Shown here: positions 35,233 to 44,517 of the stretch, piece after piece | How the letters are laid out: the number at the start of each line of letters is the position of its first letter | Position numbering within the stretch: position 1 is the first letter of the stretch | Assembly: GCA_026770025.1 (NCBI GenBank) | Contig: JAMXDE010000022.1 | Span: forward strand, 930,001-994,000 | Length of the DNA: 64,000 bases | Direction of reading: 5' to 3' | Source: Craspedostauros australis | Taxonomy: Eukaryota; Bacillariophyta; Bacillariophyceae; Mastogloiales; Achnanthaceae | The notes under the pieces: model-generated | The model's database searches: none | What the model was told of the DNA's origin: nothing | The model's input: only the letters and a program-made list of their open reading frames with translations | Program-made: the position numbers and the translations under genes

Positions 35233-35920
35233 TGGGCGAGCGAGGTTCCAAGATTGCATGGAGAGGATCAATGAGGGGCGATGAAAGTTGGGTGCCTACC
35301 GACCTCCGGATACCTGTATCGGGGCCATGGTCCCTGGCGCGAATAAAGTGTGCAGTACCATACAAGTATGGCGCAGCAATGAGTGATAGACACGATGTGT
35401 ACCATACTCTTTGAGAGAGAGAGAGGATGCAGAATACCACACTCTACTCATAGTAATTGCAGGTATGTGTTGAACCAGAGCGTATCACATCATGTGCGCG
35501 TTGTGGCGCGCATCAACACGTGACAGAAATTGAATCTCGTTCTGTTTGGCGTTCTCGTTGTTCGCACCTTTCTGCCGAACACCTCTCCCTCTCCTTGACA
35601 TCAAAGATACCAATCCTCGTCACATGATTTGGAGAAACAGACACGATTCAACACCGAACATGCAGGTCGCGGACCAGCATCGCGCAGGGACACCCAAACA
35701 GAAGGAAGAACCAGAATGAAGTTCAACAAACAGGCCTGTTGACGCACACTGTATCTCTCGCTTCTCTCTTGTGGGTGCGACTACGAGCCATGGTACGAGC
35801 TATGGTACGACCCATGGCACACACACGAACCCGCACACACGCTTTCGCCCATACAAGTGCCACAACGAGGAGGTGACACCATCATCGATACGAGCACGGC
35901 ATACCATATCATACCATATC
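35233..35920. other. Intergenic, 0.7 kb, upstream of membrane protein
   Basis: A short GA tract lies at 35413-35426, and TATGGTACGA-type words are repeated three times at about 35787-35816, just before the next gene. Reading the following gene from 35771 would translate these repeats, which is why a later start is preferred. Confidence 0.5.
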
Positions 35921-38161
35921 ATGGAGGATAACATGGATGCAAACAGCAATCAGGAGGAAGAGGGCGATCGTCTTGGCCATGCCGAAGACAACAACGACGA
36001 CGACGACGATGAAGGCAGCATGCCAGCAAAGGAGGCAACGGCAAAAACCATCCAACAGGGCAATCGAGGATGTTGTGCCAGCTCTGGTGGCTGCGCGTGC
36101 ACATGCACGTGTGCCTGCATCTGCAGGTGGCTTCTTGGTGTGATCAGCAACACGCTCATGATCGCTTTGCTCATTTGGTGTGACGTGCATGGGCACTGGT
36201 GGCACCTGGGCTGCCCCCTCTCATTCCTCTACTCCGTCATGCTTTGGCTCGTTGTACTGCCCTATTGCGAACGGGAACGCCAAGCCAACATCATGGCAGC
36301 AGCCGTCAACGACACAAACTCGCATGCTTTTCGGAAGAACGCAAGATCCCAAGGATGTCACAATGACGAGGAGGAGCCGGAGGAAACAGAGACCAGACCC
36401 AACCGCAGCAACGATACTTCCAAGGCAAGCGTCGCACCCAAGACCAGGACCAAGACTGCCGCATCTCGAGAATACGACTACTCCGCCGGTCACAGTCTCT
36501 GGTATCTGCTGGCGATCTTGTCCATCGGGGCTCCTCAGGCCTATATCATCTTCCACGTCTTTCCGTGTAGGTACAGGCATTACAAAGGAAGCAGCCAGAT
36601 CCCATATATTTCGATCCAAGCCCCACTCACGTGGGAAACAGACTATGATGCATTACCATCTGACGATGTACGTCTATGGTACGACAAAACCAACCACTTC
36701 CGTGGCTTCTCACCATCTCAAACCTGCCGTTTGCCAATGTCCAACGGTACAGACGTCACGTATCTGTCTGGCATCCCATCGCTTGGCGACATTATTTTTG
36801 ATCCGAAACATGCTGACGGCGAGACTTCCAACATATACCATCCTGTGCTAATGGTCTATCTTGGGAACGAAACACACCCACGCTCTCTGGTCAGGTACAA
36901 TGACCCAGAGTCTACCACACCAATCAATGCAAATCAGATTTGCTTCGTTTCTGTGATTGTGGATGCCACCACAATTGGCGACAGATACCTTGTCTGCGGA
37001 GAGTACGATGCCTTCAATGAAACACGCATCGTGGGTGGCAAACTCATCGGGTTGACCACCATTGACGACATGGTCTGGTTCAAGCAGAGGTTGCCAAATG
37101 ACTATGCCGATCAGAGCCTGGTCAAGCAAGACAAATACGAATACGATCTCGTAAATGCGATGTACCCCCAGGGACTCGACGGGTTCGCCGTTGTTTCGAT
37201 GGACGTAAATACCAAAGAAACGAAGGTTTGGAGCCAGCTCACGAACGGCACAACTGTTATCGGCCCATGGCAGGACCCCAACGGCGGAAGGGCGCTGGAT
37301 GCCGCCAACAAAGGCAGTGACGGTGACAGCGATGGCGACCAACGGTATCTCAAAAGTGCATTCGGCGAACAGTCGTGCAAATACGATGGTGGAATAAGCC
37401 GTTGGAGGGTCACCACGTCACTGTTCACCATCGCGGTCCCTATCACCGTTCTCAGCGCATACCTTTGGATCAAGAAGGCCGTTCCCACGACGTCCATCAC
37501 GCTGTACTTTGGCATGATGCTCAACTTCATGTGTCTGGAAGCGTTGGTGAATCCATGGTCGACGGGCGTCCAGGGAATGCTGATCTGGTCGGTCCTTGGC
37601 TCTGCCATCTGGCTCTACACCAGTGCCTTCCAGCTCACCGTGGACACGAAGGTCGTCAAGGCGCCGTTCTGCTGGGGCTTGTACAGTGTATCCTTGTGGA
37701 TGGTCCTATCTGCTGGTGTGACGCTCTTGGTGACATTTATTGACATGTCGTGGTACTCCTATGGGGGCAGAGAAATCGAGGGCGAAGAAATCGTGCTCTG
37801 GATTATGACGTCCTGTCTGGTGTTCGTGCCCATTGCCGCGATCGGTTGCATGTCGAACAACTGCCTCATCTTCTGCCTGGGCATGCTGGGCCTGATGTTG
37901 GAAGGCACCGTGGTCATCCTGCGCGTCGCAAGGAACCTGTCCAAACCTCTGCAGGGATTTCTGGTGCTGGTGGTGATCCTAGCGTTCGGTGCGATCGGCG
38001 TACTCATCCGGTACAAATGGGATACCATCCGAGGCAGGATCGTCGATTGGCTCAACCGATGCGCCGCGCACGCTTGCTCCGTCGAGTTACTGGACGAGGA
38101 AGAGTTGGATGAAGGTGAAGTGACCGGGCTGCTACTTGATGAGGAGGCAGAGCTGACTTGA
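35921..38161 (+). CDS. Orphan multi-pass membrane protein with large glycosylatable loop
   Basis: From the ATG at 35921 the protein has 746 residues (an in-frame ATG at 35771 would add 50). It opens with an acidic segment (residues 10-35) and a cysteine cluster CCASSGGCACTCTCACIC (about 50-67) that could be lipid-modified. Two or three membrane helices follow (WLLGVISNTLMIALLIW, PLSFLYSVMLWLVVLPY, LWYLLAILSIGAPQAYIIF). A soluble region of about 290 residues contains several N-glycosylation sequons (NGTD, NETH, NETR, NGTT), then about seven C-terminal helices. The tail is acidic (DEEELDEGE). The layout suggests a plasma- or endomembrane protein with a lumenal or extracellular domain. I do not recognise the family; a receptor or transporter is possible but unsupported. 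Intronless. Confidence 0.8.
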   Translation: MEDNMDANSNQEEEGDRLGHAEDNNDDDDDEGSMPAKEATAKTIQQGNRGCCASSGGCACTCTCACICRWLLGVISNTLMIALLIWCDVHGHWWHLGCPLSFLYSVMLWLVVLPYCERERQANIMAAAVNDTNSHAFRKNARSQGCHNDEEEPEETETRPNRSNDTSKASVAPKTRTKTAASREYDYSAGHSLWYLLAILSIGAPQAYIIFHVFPCRYRHYKGSSQIPYISIQAPLTWETDYDALPSDDVRLWYDKTNHFRGFSPSQTCRLPMSNGTDVTYLSGIPSLGDIIFDPKHADGETSNIYHPVLMVYLGNETHPRSLVRYNDPESTTPINANQICFVSVIVDATTIGDRYLVCGEYDAFNETRIVGGKLIGLTTIDDMVWFKQRLPNDYADQSLVKQDKYEYDLVNAMYPQGLDGFAVVSMDVNTKETKVWSQLTNGTTVIGPWQDPNGGRALDAANKGSDGDSDGDQRYLKSAFGEQSCKYDGGISRWRVTTSLFTIAVPITVLSAYLWIKKAVPTTSITLYFGMMLNFMCLEALVNPWSTGVQGMLIWSVLGSAIWLYTSAFQLTVDTKVVKAPFCWGLYSVSLWMVLSAGVTLLVTFIDMSWYSYGGREIEGEEIVLWIMTSCLVFVPIAAIGCMSNNCLIFCLGMLGLMLEGTVVILRVARNLSKPLQGFLVLVVILAFGAIGVLIRYKWDTIRGRIVDWLNRCAAHACSVELLDEEELDEGEVTGLLLDEEAELT

Positions 38162-38685
38162 AACCGACAATCACCAAATTCGCAGGAGCATTTGGAGGAG
38201 CTGATCGACGCGCCTGCCGCGCATCCCATTGCTCTCTGTTGTCATCTTACATAATAATATATAATATACTTCTATGATAGCAAAGTAAGTCTTATTGTCA
38301 TCGATACTGGAGCTCATGCAATACGCACAAGGATGACATCGCCACCCCATGCCTCTGCCTGATCAGCACCTGCGGACAGAAGCATTGCGTGTACTGTCCA
38401 ACGGAGATCGTGGAGCAATCGCACAGCAACACAAGGTCATCGGTAGACTCGGAGTGGATCTCTCTGGGCAATTGTCAATTTGTGGTCTAGAGGCTTCTTG
38501 AGTTATCTTGCTTGGTGGCGGGTGCTACGACTAGAGTGCGACTATAACGCTCTGCTCTGCTCCGAATTGCGGCCGATCCTGTTCGATTCAACTTTAATCT
38601 CTAGATTTCCAGAGAGTACATAGGTGTATTATCTAGTTTCACATGATTAGATGCGGACAACTTTGGCTTTCGATTCAACCGTAGA
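38162..38685. other. Intergenic, 0.5 kb, left flank of element
   Basis: AT-rich patch at 38250-38280 near the 3' end of the membrane protein gene. No frame of note. Confidence 0.55.
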
Positions 38686-38706
38686 GTCCGGGGACACCCG
38701 GCAAAA
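38686..38706 (+). repeat. Left terminal inverted repeat
   Basis: Contains CGGGGACACCCGGCAAAA. It pairs with 40058-40078 in inverted orientation with two mismatches. Confidence 0.75.
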
Positions 38707-38954
38707 AGCAGCGGAAACGAAAATCGACTAGTACGACTAATTCGACACCCAAGAACAATTTTGTCACCCAGACGCGAGAAAGCCACATGCGACGTTTTGA
38801 CATCGATGAAGAACAAGTCTTCCTTCGAAGAACTTATGGAGGCATCCTGTTGGTCCTACTTCGGATAAACACAGCGAGGCAACGATGCAGCTCGCCGGCT
38901 TGATCGAGTCCCGTCAGTTAAGAAACCATACAGTTCGACATTCTAAATAATTCG

Positions 38955-39154
38955 AATGACGGCTATTTAAATCTAATGACGGCTATTTGAATCGAGTGAC
39001 GGCTATTTAAATCTAATGACGGCTATTTAAGTCGAGTCGCGGCTATTTGAATCGAATGACGGCTATTTAAATCAAATGACGGCTATTTGAGTCGAGTGAC
39101 GGCTATTTGAATCGAGTGACGGCTATTTGAGTCGAATGGCGGCTATTTAACTCG
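38955..39154 (+). repeat. Tandem array 1: ten 20-bp units
   Basis: Ten contiguous units with consensus AATGACGGCTATTTRARTCK. The GACGGCTATTT core is almost invariant (one unit has GTCGCGGC, one GGCGGC). The last third alternates loosely between TTTAAATCT and TTTGARTCG types. Phase is kept exactly at 20 bp throughout. Confidence 0.97.
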
Positions 39155-39618
39155 CAGTGTTTTATACTCGTGATCCAAGTTGACAAGTTGGGAAATTGAT
39201 TAAACCAGGTAAGTGCGCCTGGTCTCCCAACGAAACCACAAATTGATGGCTCTTCGCTGCTCTGTTCTGCTCTCAAAGAATCACAACAGAGACGGGTGTG
39301 CGTTTGGAGTGTTGTCGTCACCGTTCAAATTTCATTGCTATCTTATAAATGTGAAGCCTTGCCAAGTCGAAAAATTGAATGTTAGGGAAGCCAATGCAAG
39401 ATGGACTAGACACCTTCATCGCAGCGTTGAACTTCGCATGAGTGTTGATGAGCGTTGACCGATTGCCAAGGTTGAGCTTCCTGTGTTGCTTGGTGTGGGT
39501 GAGCGGTGGTTGATGGCCGGCTGTTGCGTTTTGTGGGGTGTGAGGGAGTGATCTAATTACTATAATAGTGGTGGAGACGTATCCCGTGAAGGCAACAGAT
39601 GACTAACTAAATAAGTCG

Positions 39619-39818
39619 AATGACGGCTATTAAAATCTAATGACGGCTATTTGAGTCTAATGACGGCTATTAAAATCTAATGACGGCTATTTGAGTCGAG
39701 TGACGGCTATTTAAATCTAATGACGGCTATTTGAGTCGAATGACGGCTATTTAAATCTAATGACGGCTATTTGAGTCGAGTGACGGCTATTTGAGTCGAA
39801 CGACGGCTATTAAAATCA
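39619..39818 (+). repeat. Tandem array 2: ten 20-bp units
   Basis: Same unit and orientation as the first array, again ten copies. Alternation is more regular here: TTWAAATCT and TTTGAGTC units alternate through the first eight, suggesting that a 40-bp pair was the duplicated block. Confidence 0.97.
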
Positions 39819-40057
39819 TGGGTTTGGTTGTTGCACGACTTCTCGGGATTAAATCACGAGGCTGTGCTTCAGGGTCATTTTCGGAGTTTCTCCATGATTC
39901 TCCCAACAGTGAAACTCGAAGCTATGACCTACGAAGAGTTCCTGAGAACGAAAATATGAATCGAGAACTTTCTTCTCGGGACAACAGTTGTCATCGCCAA
40001 TACAGAAAGCTCTGATTGGCTGGGTCAGTCACATCGCATATTGACTAATTCGACCCA

Positions 40058-40078
40058 TTTTGCCGGGTGTCCCGGGTC
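40058..40078 (-). repeat. Right terminal inverted repeat
   Basis: TTTTGCCGGGTGTCCCGGG on the + strand. It is the inverted partner of 38686-38706. Confidence 0.75.
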
Positions 40079-40651
40079 CCCCTTCCAAAAACGACTGGAC
40101 AATGACGGTGGCGACTGTGATGACGATGACCGCAACTCGTGCACAAGGACCGTCCACGTTCTCCCTCCACATCGACAACCATTTCAGTACCAGTGCCAGA
40201 CGAGCGCTGTGATCTTCCTACTATACGATCACTATCCAACGCTGCCTTTGCTTCATTCCTCCCTGATTGTTGAGAGGTTGCATCCAAATCAAACGGAACG
40301 TCATTGTGAACCAGTCTTCATTCACATACTCAACTCAACTCAACTCAACTTAACTCCACACACCTCCACTCAAGGATAGATACCAACGCGCAAACAACGA
40401 ATCAACGAACAAACCGAATCCTCGCCAAACCGCACAAAGCATCTCGTTTGTGTCTTTGTGGGCGCTAACACGAACACCAGAATCAGTCAGCATTCATCGC
40501 CGTCTTTGTCATTGCCTTTGGCATTGTCATTGTTGTCTATTTTGCACAACCAATCCATAGTCGTACCACAGCACTCTACTCTGAAGCGAAACGAAGTGAG
40601 GCGAAGCACACCACATCATCCATTCCACACCCACCAACGCACCACCGCATC
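40079..40651. other. Intergenic, 0.57 kb, upstream of repeat-rich membrane protein
   Basis: It contains CAACT repeats (40329-40353) and an A/C-rich leader. No gene supported. Confidence 0.5.
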
Positions 40652-42490
40652 ATGGCCGTCCATCATCGCAACCGCGTGCAGAACCCGTTCGCACGTGGAG
40701 CACGTCGCACGGTCGGGTATTCCGACTACAGGTACCGACAGATGCATGGCAGTGCTGGAAAGTCATCGGGGATGCGGTCCAAATTGGTCTTTTTGGCGGT
40801 TGCGGCAATCGCGTTGCTCATCTATTCCGCCATCGTTGCACCAGCATCGCCCGATACTTACAGCAGCAGTCTTATCAGGAACAATGCTGCTATGAGTCAG
40901 ACCACAACAGCCGCAACAACAGCCGCAACAACAGCCGCAACAACAACAGCCGCAACAACAACAGCCGCAACAACAACAGCCGCAACTACTACTACTACTA
41001 CCACCACGACAGTTGCCGCCACCACCACTCCACCCAACACCGTGGCTCCCGGCAATCAGAGTGATGGAGGGTCTCAGGCTCCGCCACCAGTACAACCAGG
41101 AGAGAATCAAGCGCAGCTTGGAGGTACGGGCACAAGTGGCCACGGCCAACCATCCAATCCGGGGCTACCAGATTCTGGTGAAGGAAATTATGATGACACA
41201 GACTACTTTGAAGACAAAACGGACCTTCTCACCAACAAAGACGGCAAGCAACATGATCCTTCTGGCGCAGAGATGGACCCTTCCGTGGCTACGTCTGGAG
41301 ATGACACTGATCCTGATGCTGGCAACAATGGAGACCCAAATGATCCTGCCACCGCCAGCACTGGAGACCTAAATGATCCTGTCGCTGCCAGCACTGGAGA
41401 TCCTGCCACCGCCAGCACTGGAGACACACCTGATCCTGATGTTGGCGACAATGGAGACCCAAATGATCCTGTCGCTGCCAGCACTGGAGACCCAAATGAT
41501 CCTGTCGCTGCCAGCACTGGAGATACACCTGATCCTGCCACCGCCAGCGCTGGAGACCCAAATGATCCTAATGTTGGCGACAATGGAGATCCAAATGATC
41601 CTGCCACCGCCAGCGCTGGAGACCCAACTGATCCTAATGTTGGCGACAATGGAGATCCAAATGATCCTGCCACCGCCAGCGCTGGAAACCCAAATGATCC
41701 TAATGTTGGCGACAATGGAGATCCAAATGATCCTGCCACCGCCAGCACTGGAGATACACCTGATCCTAATGTTGGCGACAATGGAGACCCAAATGATCCT
41801 GCCACCGCCAGCGCTGGAGACCCAACTGATCCTAATGTTGGCGACAATGGAGATCCAAATGATCCTGCCGCCGCCAGCACTGGAGACACACCTGATCCTG
41901 ATGTTGGCGGCAATGGAGACCCAAATGATCCTGCCGCCGCCAGCGCTGGAGACCCAAATGATCCTGCCACCGCCAGCACTGGAGATACACCTGATCCTGC
42001 CGCCGCCAGCGCTGGAGACCCAAATGATCCTAATGTTGGCGACAATGGAGACCCAAATGATCCTGCCACCGCCAGCACTGGAGATACACCTGATCCTGCC
42101 GTCAATTCTGGCAACGCAACTGATCTAACTGACAACGTGTTGCCCGATGTGACGAGTTCAACGCTAGTTTCTGAAGGCTCGAATAGCTCAAAGGTCGTAA
42201 AACCCACACCAGAAGCAACTGAGGATGTGGTACCCACAGAAGCACCAAAACCGAACACAACAAAGGAATCCATTGCAGAGAGCCACCCTGCTCATCTCGA
42301 CGGCAACAGCACCAGCATTTCCACCAACGCTACAGCGATTACGGACGAAGGTGCGGGACAACCTCAAACAAACGAGACATCGACCAACACGACGAAGGAA
42401 GGGAATCTCCGTGGAACAGCTGATGACGACAAGAACAAAAAAGCAGGTGGATGGCCATTCTCGGGCATGTTCTCCAAGACGCAGAGCTAA
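40652..42490 (+). CDS. Type II membrane protein with mucin-like region and 11-residue acidic repeats
   Basis: This single-exon frame encodes 612 residues. A basic N-terminus (about 1-45) precedes one membrane segment (KLVFLAVAAIALLIYSAIVA, about 44-63), suggesting a signal anchor with the rest outside the cytosol. Next is a Thr/Ala tract (TTAATTAATT..., about 88-130), then about 24 modules of 11 residues of two alternating kinds: GDPNDPATASA and GDPNDPNVGDN. A Ser/Thr/Asn-rich stretch with several N-glycosylation sequons follows, and a short tail, GWPFSGMFSKTQS. The frame with the membrane anchor is the only plausible one; the repeat keeps other frames open. It probably is a heavily O-glycosylated surface or wall-associated protein. 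A role in the silica wall is only a guess. Confidence 0.82.
   Translation: MAVHHRNRVQNPFARGARRTVGYSDYRYRQMHGSAGKSSGMRSKLVFLAVAAIALLIYSAIVAPASPDTYSSSLIRNNAAMSQTTTAATTAATTAATTTAATTTAATTTAATTTTTTTTTVAATTTPPNTVAPGNQSDGGSQAPPPVQPGENQAQLGGTGTSGHGQPSNPGLPDSGEGNYDDTDYFEDKTDLLTNKDGKQHDPSGAEMDPSVATSGDDTDPDAGNNGDPNDPATASTGDLNDPVAASTGDPATASTGDTPDPDVGDNGDPNDPVAASTGDPNDPVAASTGDTPDPATASAGDPNDPNVGDNGDPNDPATASAGDPTDPNVGDNGDPNDPATASAGNPNDPNVGDNGDPNDPATASTGDTPDPNVGDNGDPNDPATASAGDPTDPNVGDNGDPNDPAAASTGDTPDPDVGGNGDPNDPAAASAGDPNDPATASTGDTPDPAAASAGDPNDPNVGDNGDPNDPATASTGDTPDPAVNSGNATDLTDNVLPDVTSSTLVSEGSNSSKVVKPTPEATEDVVPTEAPKPNTTKESIAESHPAHLDGNSTSISTNATAITDEGAGQPQTNETSTNTTKEGNLRGTADDDKNKKAGGWPFSGMFSKTQS
41297..42112 (+). 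repeat. Coding 33-bp minisatellite
   Basis: About 24 tandem 33-bp units encode 11-residue modules in the membrane protein. Because 33 is a multiple of three, frames on both strands stay open through the array (for example a 356-codon frame on the minus strand). Neighbouring pairs of units are nearly identical, indicating duplication in 66-bp blocks. Confidence 0.95.
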
Positions 42491-42669
42491 AGGTATTGAT
42501 CGCCTAATGCATCTGTGGTTATTATGTCTCTTTGCATACGAGTAGCATTGGGATTTCGTTGCATGATTTTGATGCTCTGCCTACTTTTGGTTCATGCGTA
42601 GGGACAGGAGTACGATCGTGACACTGCGCTGCGCTACCCTCCCTCCTCATGCCAGCTGCATACGCAGAC

Positions 42670-44037
42670 TCAGTTCCAAGATTGCGATGTGGTCACGGTC
42701 GCAATGTGCGTGGGTGCGTCAGCGGACTCGAACAATCGCAGCACATCCCCAATGTCCACAACCGAGTTCTCTTCCTGCAGACAGCTGGCAGATCCACATG
42801 CCAAACCAAATCCAAAGGCCGCGATCATTTGGGCGACGCGTTCGTCCGAGACCTTGGCATTATTCTGCTGCGTGCTCTCGACGCTGCCGCTGAGCTTCTT
42901 GTAAATCTGCGTGCTGAGTATGGGAACGTCTGCGTCCACTGCGTTGTCTTTCACGAGACTATTCCACGCAGCCAGCGTACCGGCCGCCACGGAATCTCCC
43001 GCACCAATCGGAAACAGCGTCTTCTGTTTCAATGTCGGCACTCCAATTTGGAAGACCTCCAATGCGGCAGAATCGTCTCCGGTGCCACCCACAAAGTACG
43101 AAGGATTCTTGCCATCTGTGATGGCCAATCCGCACAGCGCCTTCGATGCATGTGGTGCGAATTTCGTGAAGAAAGCATCAATGGCGGTTGTCAGTTCCGA
43201 TACCTCAATCCCGTCCACCTCGTTTCCCTGCTTGGCCACGCCGGCCAACTTGCAAAGCTCCGACGCGTTGACCTTGAAGATATTGCGCCCCGTGCCTGCT
43301 GCCATCGCCTCCATCAGCTCCTCGGTGCCCACCATCGAATCCACCACGCACAGGGTCTCCTGCTGCGCGACGCGCCGATAAACCTCGGCATACGTCGTCG
43401 GCGCGCATCCCGGCGGCATGCTTCCCATGATGCACAGGGCCTGCGCGACGCCCAGCTTCTGAGTCAGCAATTCCTGCATCTCTTCCTGGCTGATAACGCC
43501 GCTGGGTTCCACCAACTCCGTCGTGACATCGTGCGCCACAATGGAGGTGCAGGTCCGCAACGCCGCGCCCGATCGCACGGTCTGATCGTCGCCCAATCCG
43601 CGCTGTTGCAGCAACGTCATGACGGTGTCACCGGCCGGGCCCTGTCCACAAAATTGGGCCAGCGTCGCCGTGTTGTAGCCGAGGCAGCTCAAGGTGATCG
43701 CGACATCCTGTCCTTTGCCGCCGATGCCGGTTTGCATTTGCGTGGCGCGGTGGACGTTGCCGGGGATGAGGGAGTCGTCAGGTGGGAGGATGAAGCGTTT
43801 TTGCAGCGCGGCGTTCAGGCCGACGACGATGGTGGATGGAGCGTTGTTCGTGATGGTGCTGGCTGTTGCCGGTGTGGTTGTTGATGATGTCGCCATGGCA
43901 GCCGCGAAGATTGGTGCGAAGGTGGATGCAAAGAAGACCATTCGTGCAGCTGAGAGAGTGCAGAGTCGAGTGGTGGAAGTTTGAAGATTGGATTGAATTG
44001 AATTGGATTGGATTGAATGAGATGATGAGTGTGCCAT
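42670..44037 (-). CDS. PfkB/ribokinase-family sugar kinase
   Basis: This frame encodes 455 residues and should phosphorylate a sugar or sugar phosphate using ATP. Family motifs: an N-terminal LNAALQK (75-80), the GGKG substrate motif (106-109), an NASE magnesium/ATP motif (257-260), and the anion-hole/catalytic PIGAGDS (343-349, Asp348 as base). The LNxALQK opening is like the 1-phosphofructokinase/tagatose-6-phosphate kinase branch, but the exact substrate cannot be read from sequence. The first 33 residues come from ATTGGATTGAAT-type low-complexity DNA, so the Met at 43941 is a likely alternative start. From there the protein begins MVFFASTFAPIFAAAMA. The ASTFAP within it closely resembles the ASAFAP-type plastid-import motif of diatoms, so plastid targeting is possible. 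Confidence 0.88.
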   Translation of the reverse strand: MAHSSSHSIQSNSIQSNLQTSTTRLCTLSAARMVFFASTFAPIFAAAMATSSTTTPATASTITNNAPSTIVVGLNAALQKRFILPPDDSLIPGNVHRATQMQTGIGGKGQDVAITLSCLGYNTATLAQFCGQGPAGDTVMTLLQQRGLGDDQTVRSGAALRTCTSIVAHDVTTELVEPSGVISQEEMQELLTQKLGVAQALCIMGSMPPGCAPTTYAEVYRRVAQQETLCVVDSMVGTEELMEAMAAGTGRNIFKVNASELCKLAGVAKQGNEVDGIEVSELTTAIDAFFTKFAPHASKALCGLAITDGKNPSYFVGGTGDDSAALEVFQIGVPTLKQKTLFPIGAGDSVAAGTLAAWNSLVKDNAVDADVPILSTQIYKKLSGSVESTQQNNAKVSDERVAQMIAAFGFGLACGSASCLQEENSVVDIGDVLRLFESADAPTHIATVTTSQSWN

Positions 44038-44517
44038 TGATGACAGAAGAGGTGGAAGATTCGTTTGTGTGTGGATCTTCCATCGAAATGGTGTCCGGTT
44101 GTGGCAGACGTGCGTTGGTCGAACGAATCGAGCGTTTTTCTGCGGGCTACAAGCATTCAGGCTTGGAGAGAAGGCGAGAAGGCTGTGTCTCTCCTTGTGG
44201 GACGGATGGTACGCACCCCTGATTACGAAGCAGATTCGTCGCTACTCCGTGGCCCAAAGTAGGAGGCAACTTTGGGTCTGCTAATGTCTCCTCTATCTTT
44301 GTTTCTCTTGCAAGCACACGTCCATGCATGCTTCACTCATGCCATCCATGGAACCCGAGCGCAACAAGCATCAGGATCTCAACAATCTCATTGTGGCCGT
44401 CTTGGTCCCGGCCACTTGCAAAATGCTCAATGGCGAGGTTCGTAAGTTTACCAAACCTAGCCAGCCCTATGTTAGCCCCATACATGATTGTTTCGATACT
44501 CCAGTGTGCGCCATCCT
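44038..44517. other. Intergenic, 0.48 kb
   Basis: Upstream of the PfkB gene and downstream of the first P450. No frame with recognisable content. Confidence 0.5.

Larger units (their letters stand above)
38686..40078. mobile_element. Non-autonomous DNA element with TIRs and two internal 10 x 20-bp arrays
   Basis: A 1393-bp segment is bounded by inverted repeats. The left end (38686-38706) and the reverse complement of the right end (40058-40078) agree at 19 of 21 bases, sharing GGGACACCCGGCAAAA. Inside, two same-direction arrays of a 20-bp unit occupy 38955-39154 and 39619-39818, ten units each. They begin 269 bp from the left end and stop 260 bp from the right end. A 12-base word, GACTAATTCGAC, occurs near both ends in the same orientation (38734 and 40042). 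There are no coding frames above about 80 codons, so it would need a transposase from elsewhere. No clean target-site duplication was found, so the outer boundaries are approximate by a few bases. Superfamily unassigned. Confidence 0.7.

Noticed and set aside
38955-39818. The two 20-bp arrays as a CRISPR-like locus
   Set aside because: Units are contiguous without spacers and the genome is eukaryotic.
41203-42273. 356-codon frame on the minus strand with VLAVAGSFGSPLSPTLGS-type repeats
   Set aside because: It is the antisense of a 33-bp coding minisatellite, which keeps all frames open. The plus-strand protein has a membrane anchor and unique ends.
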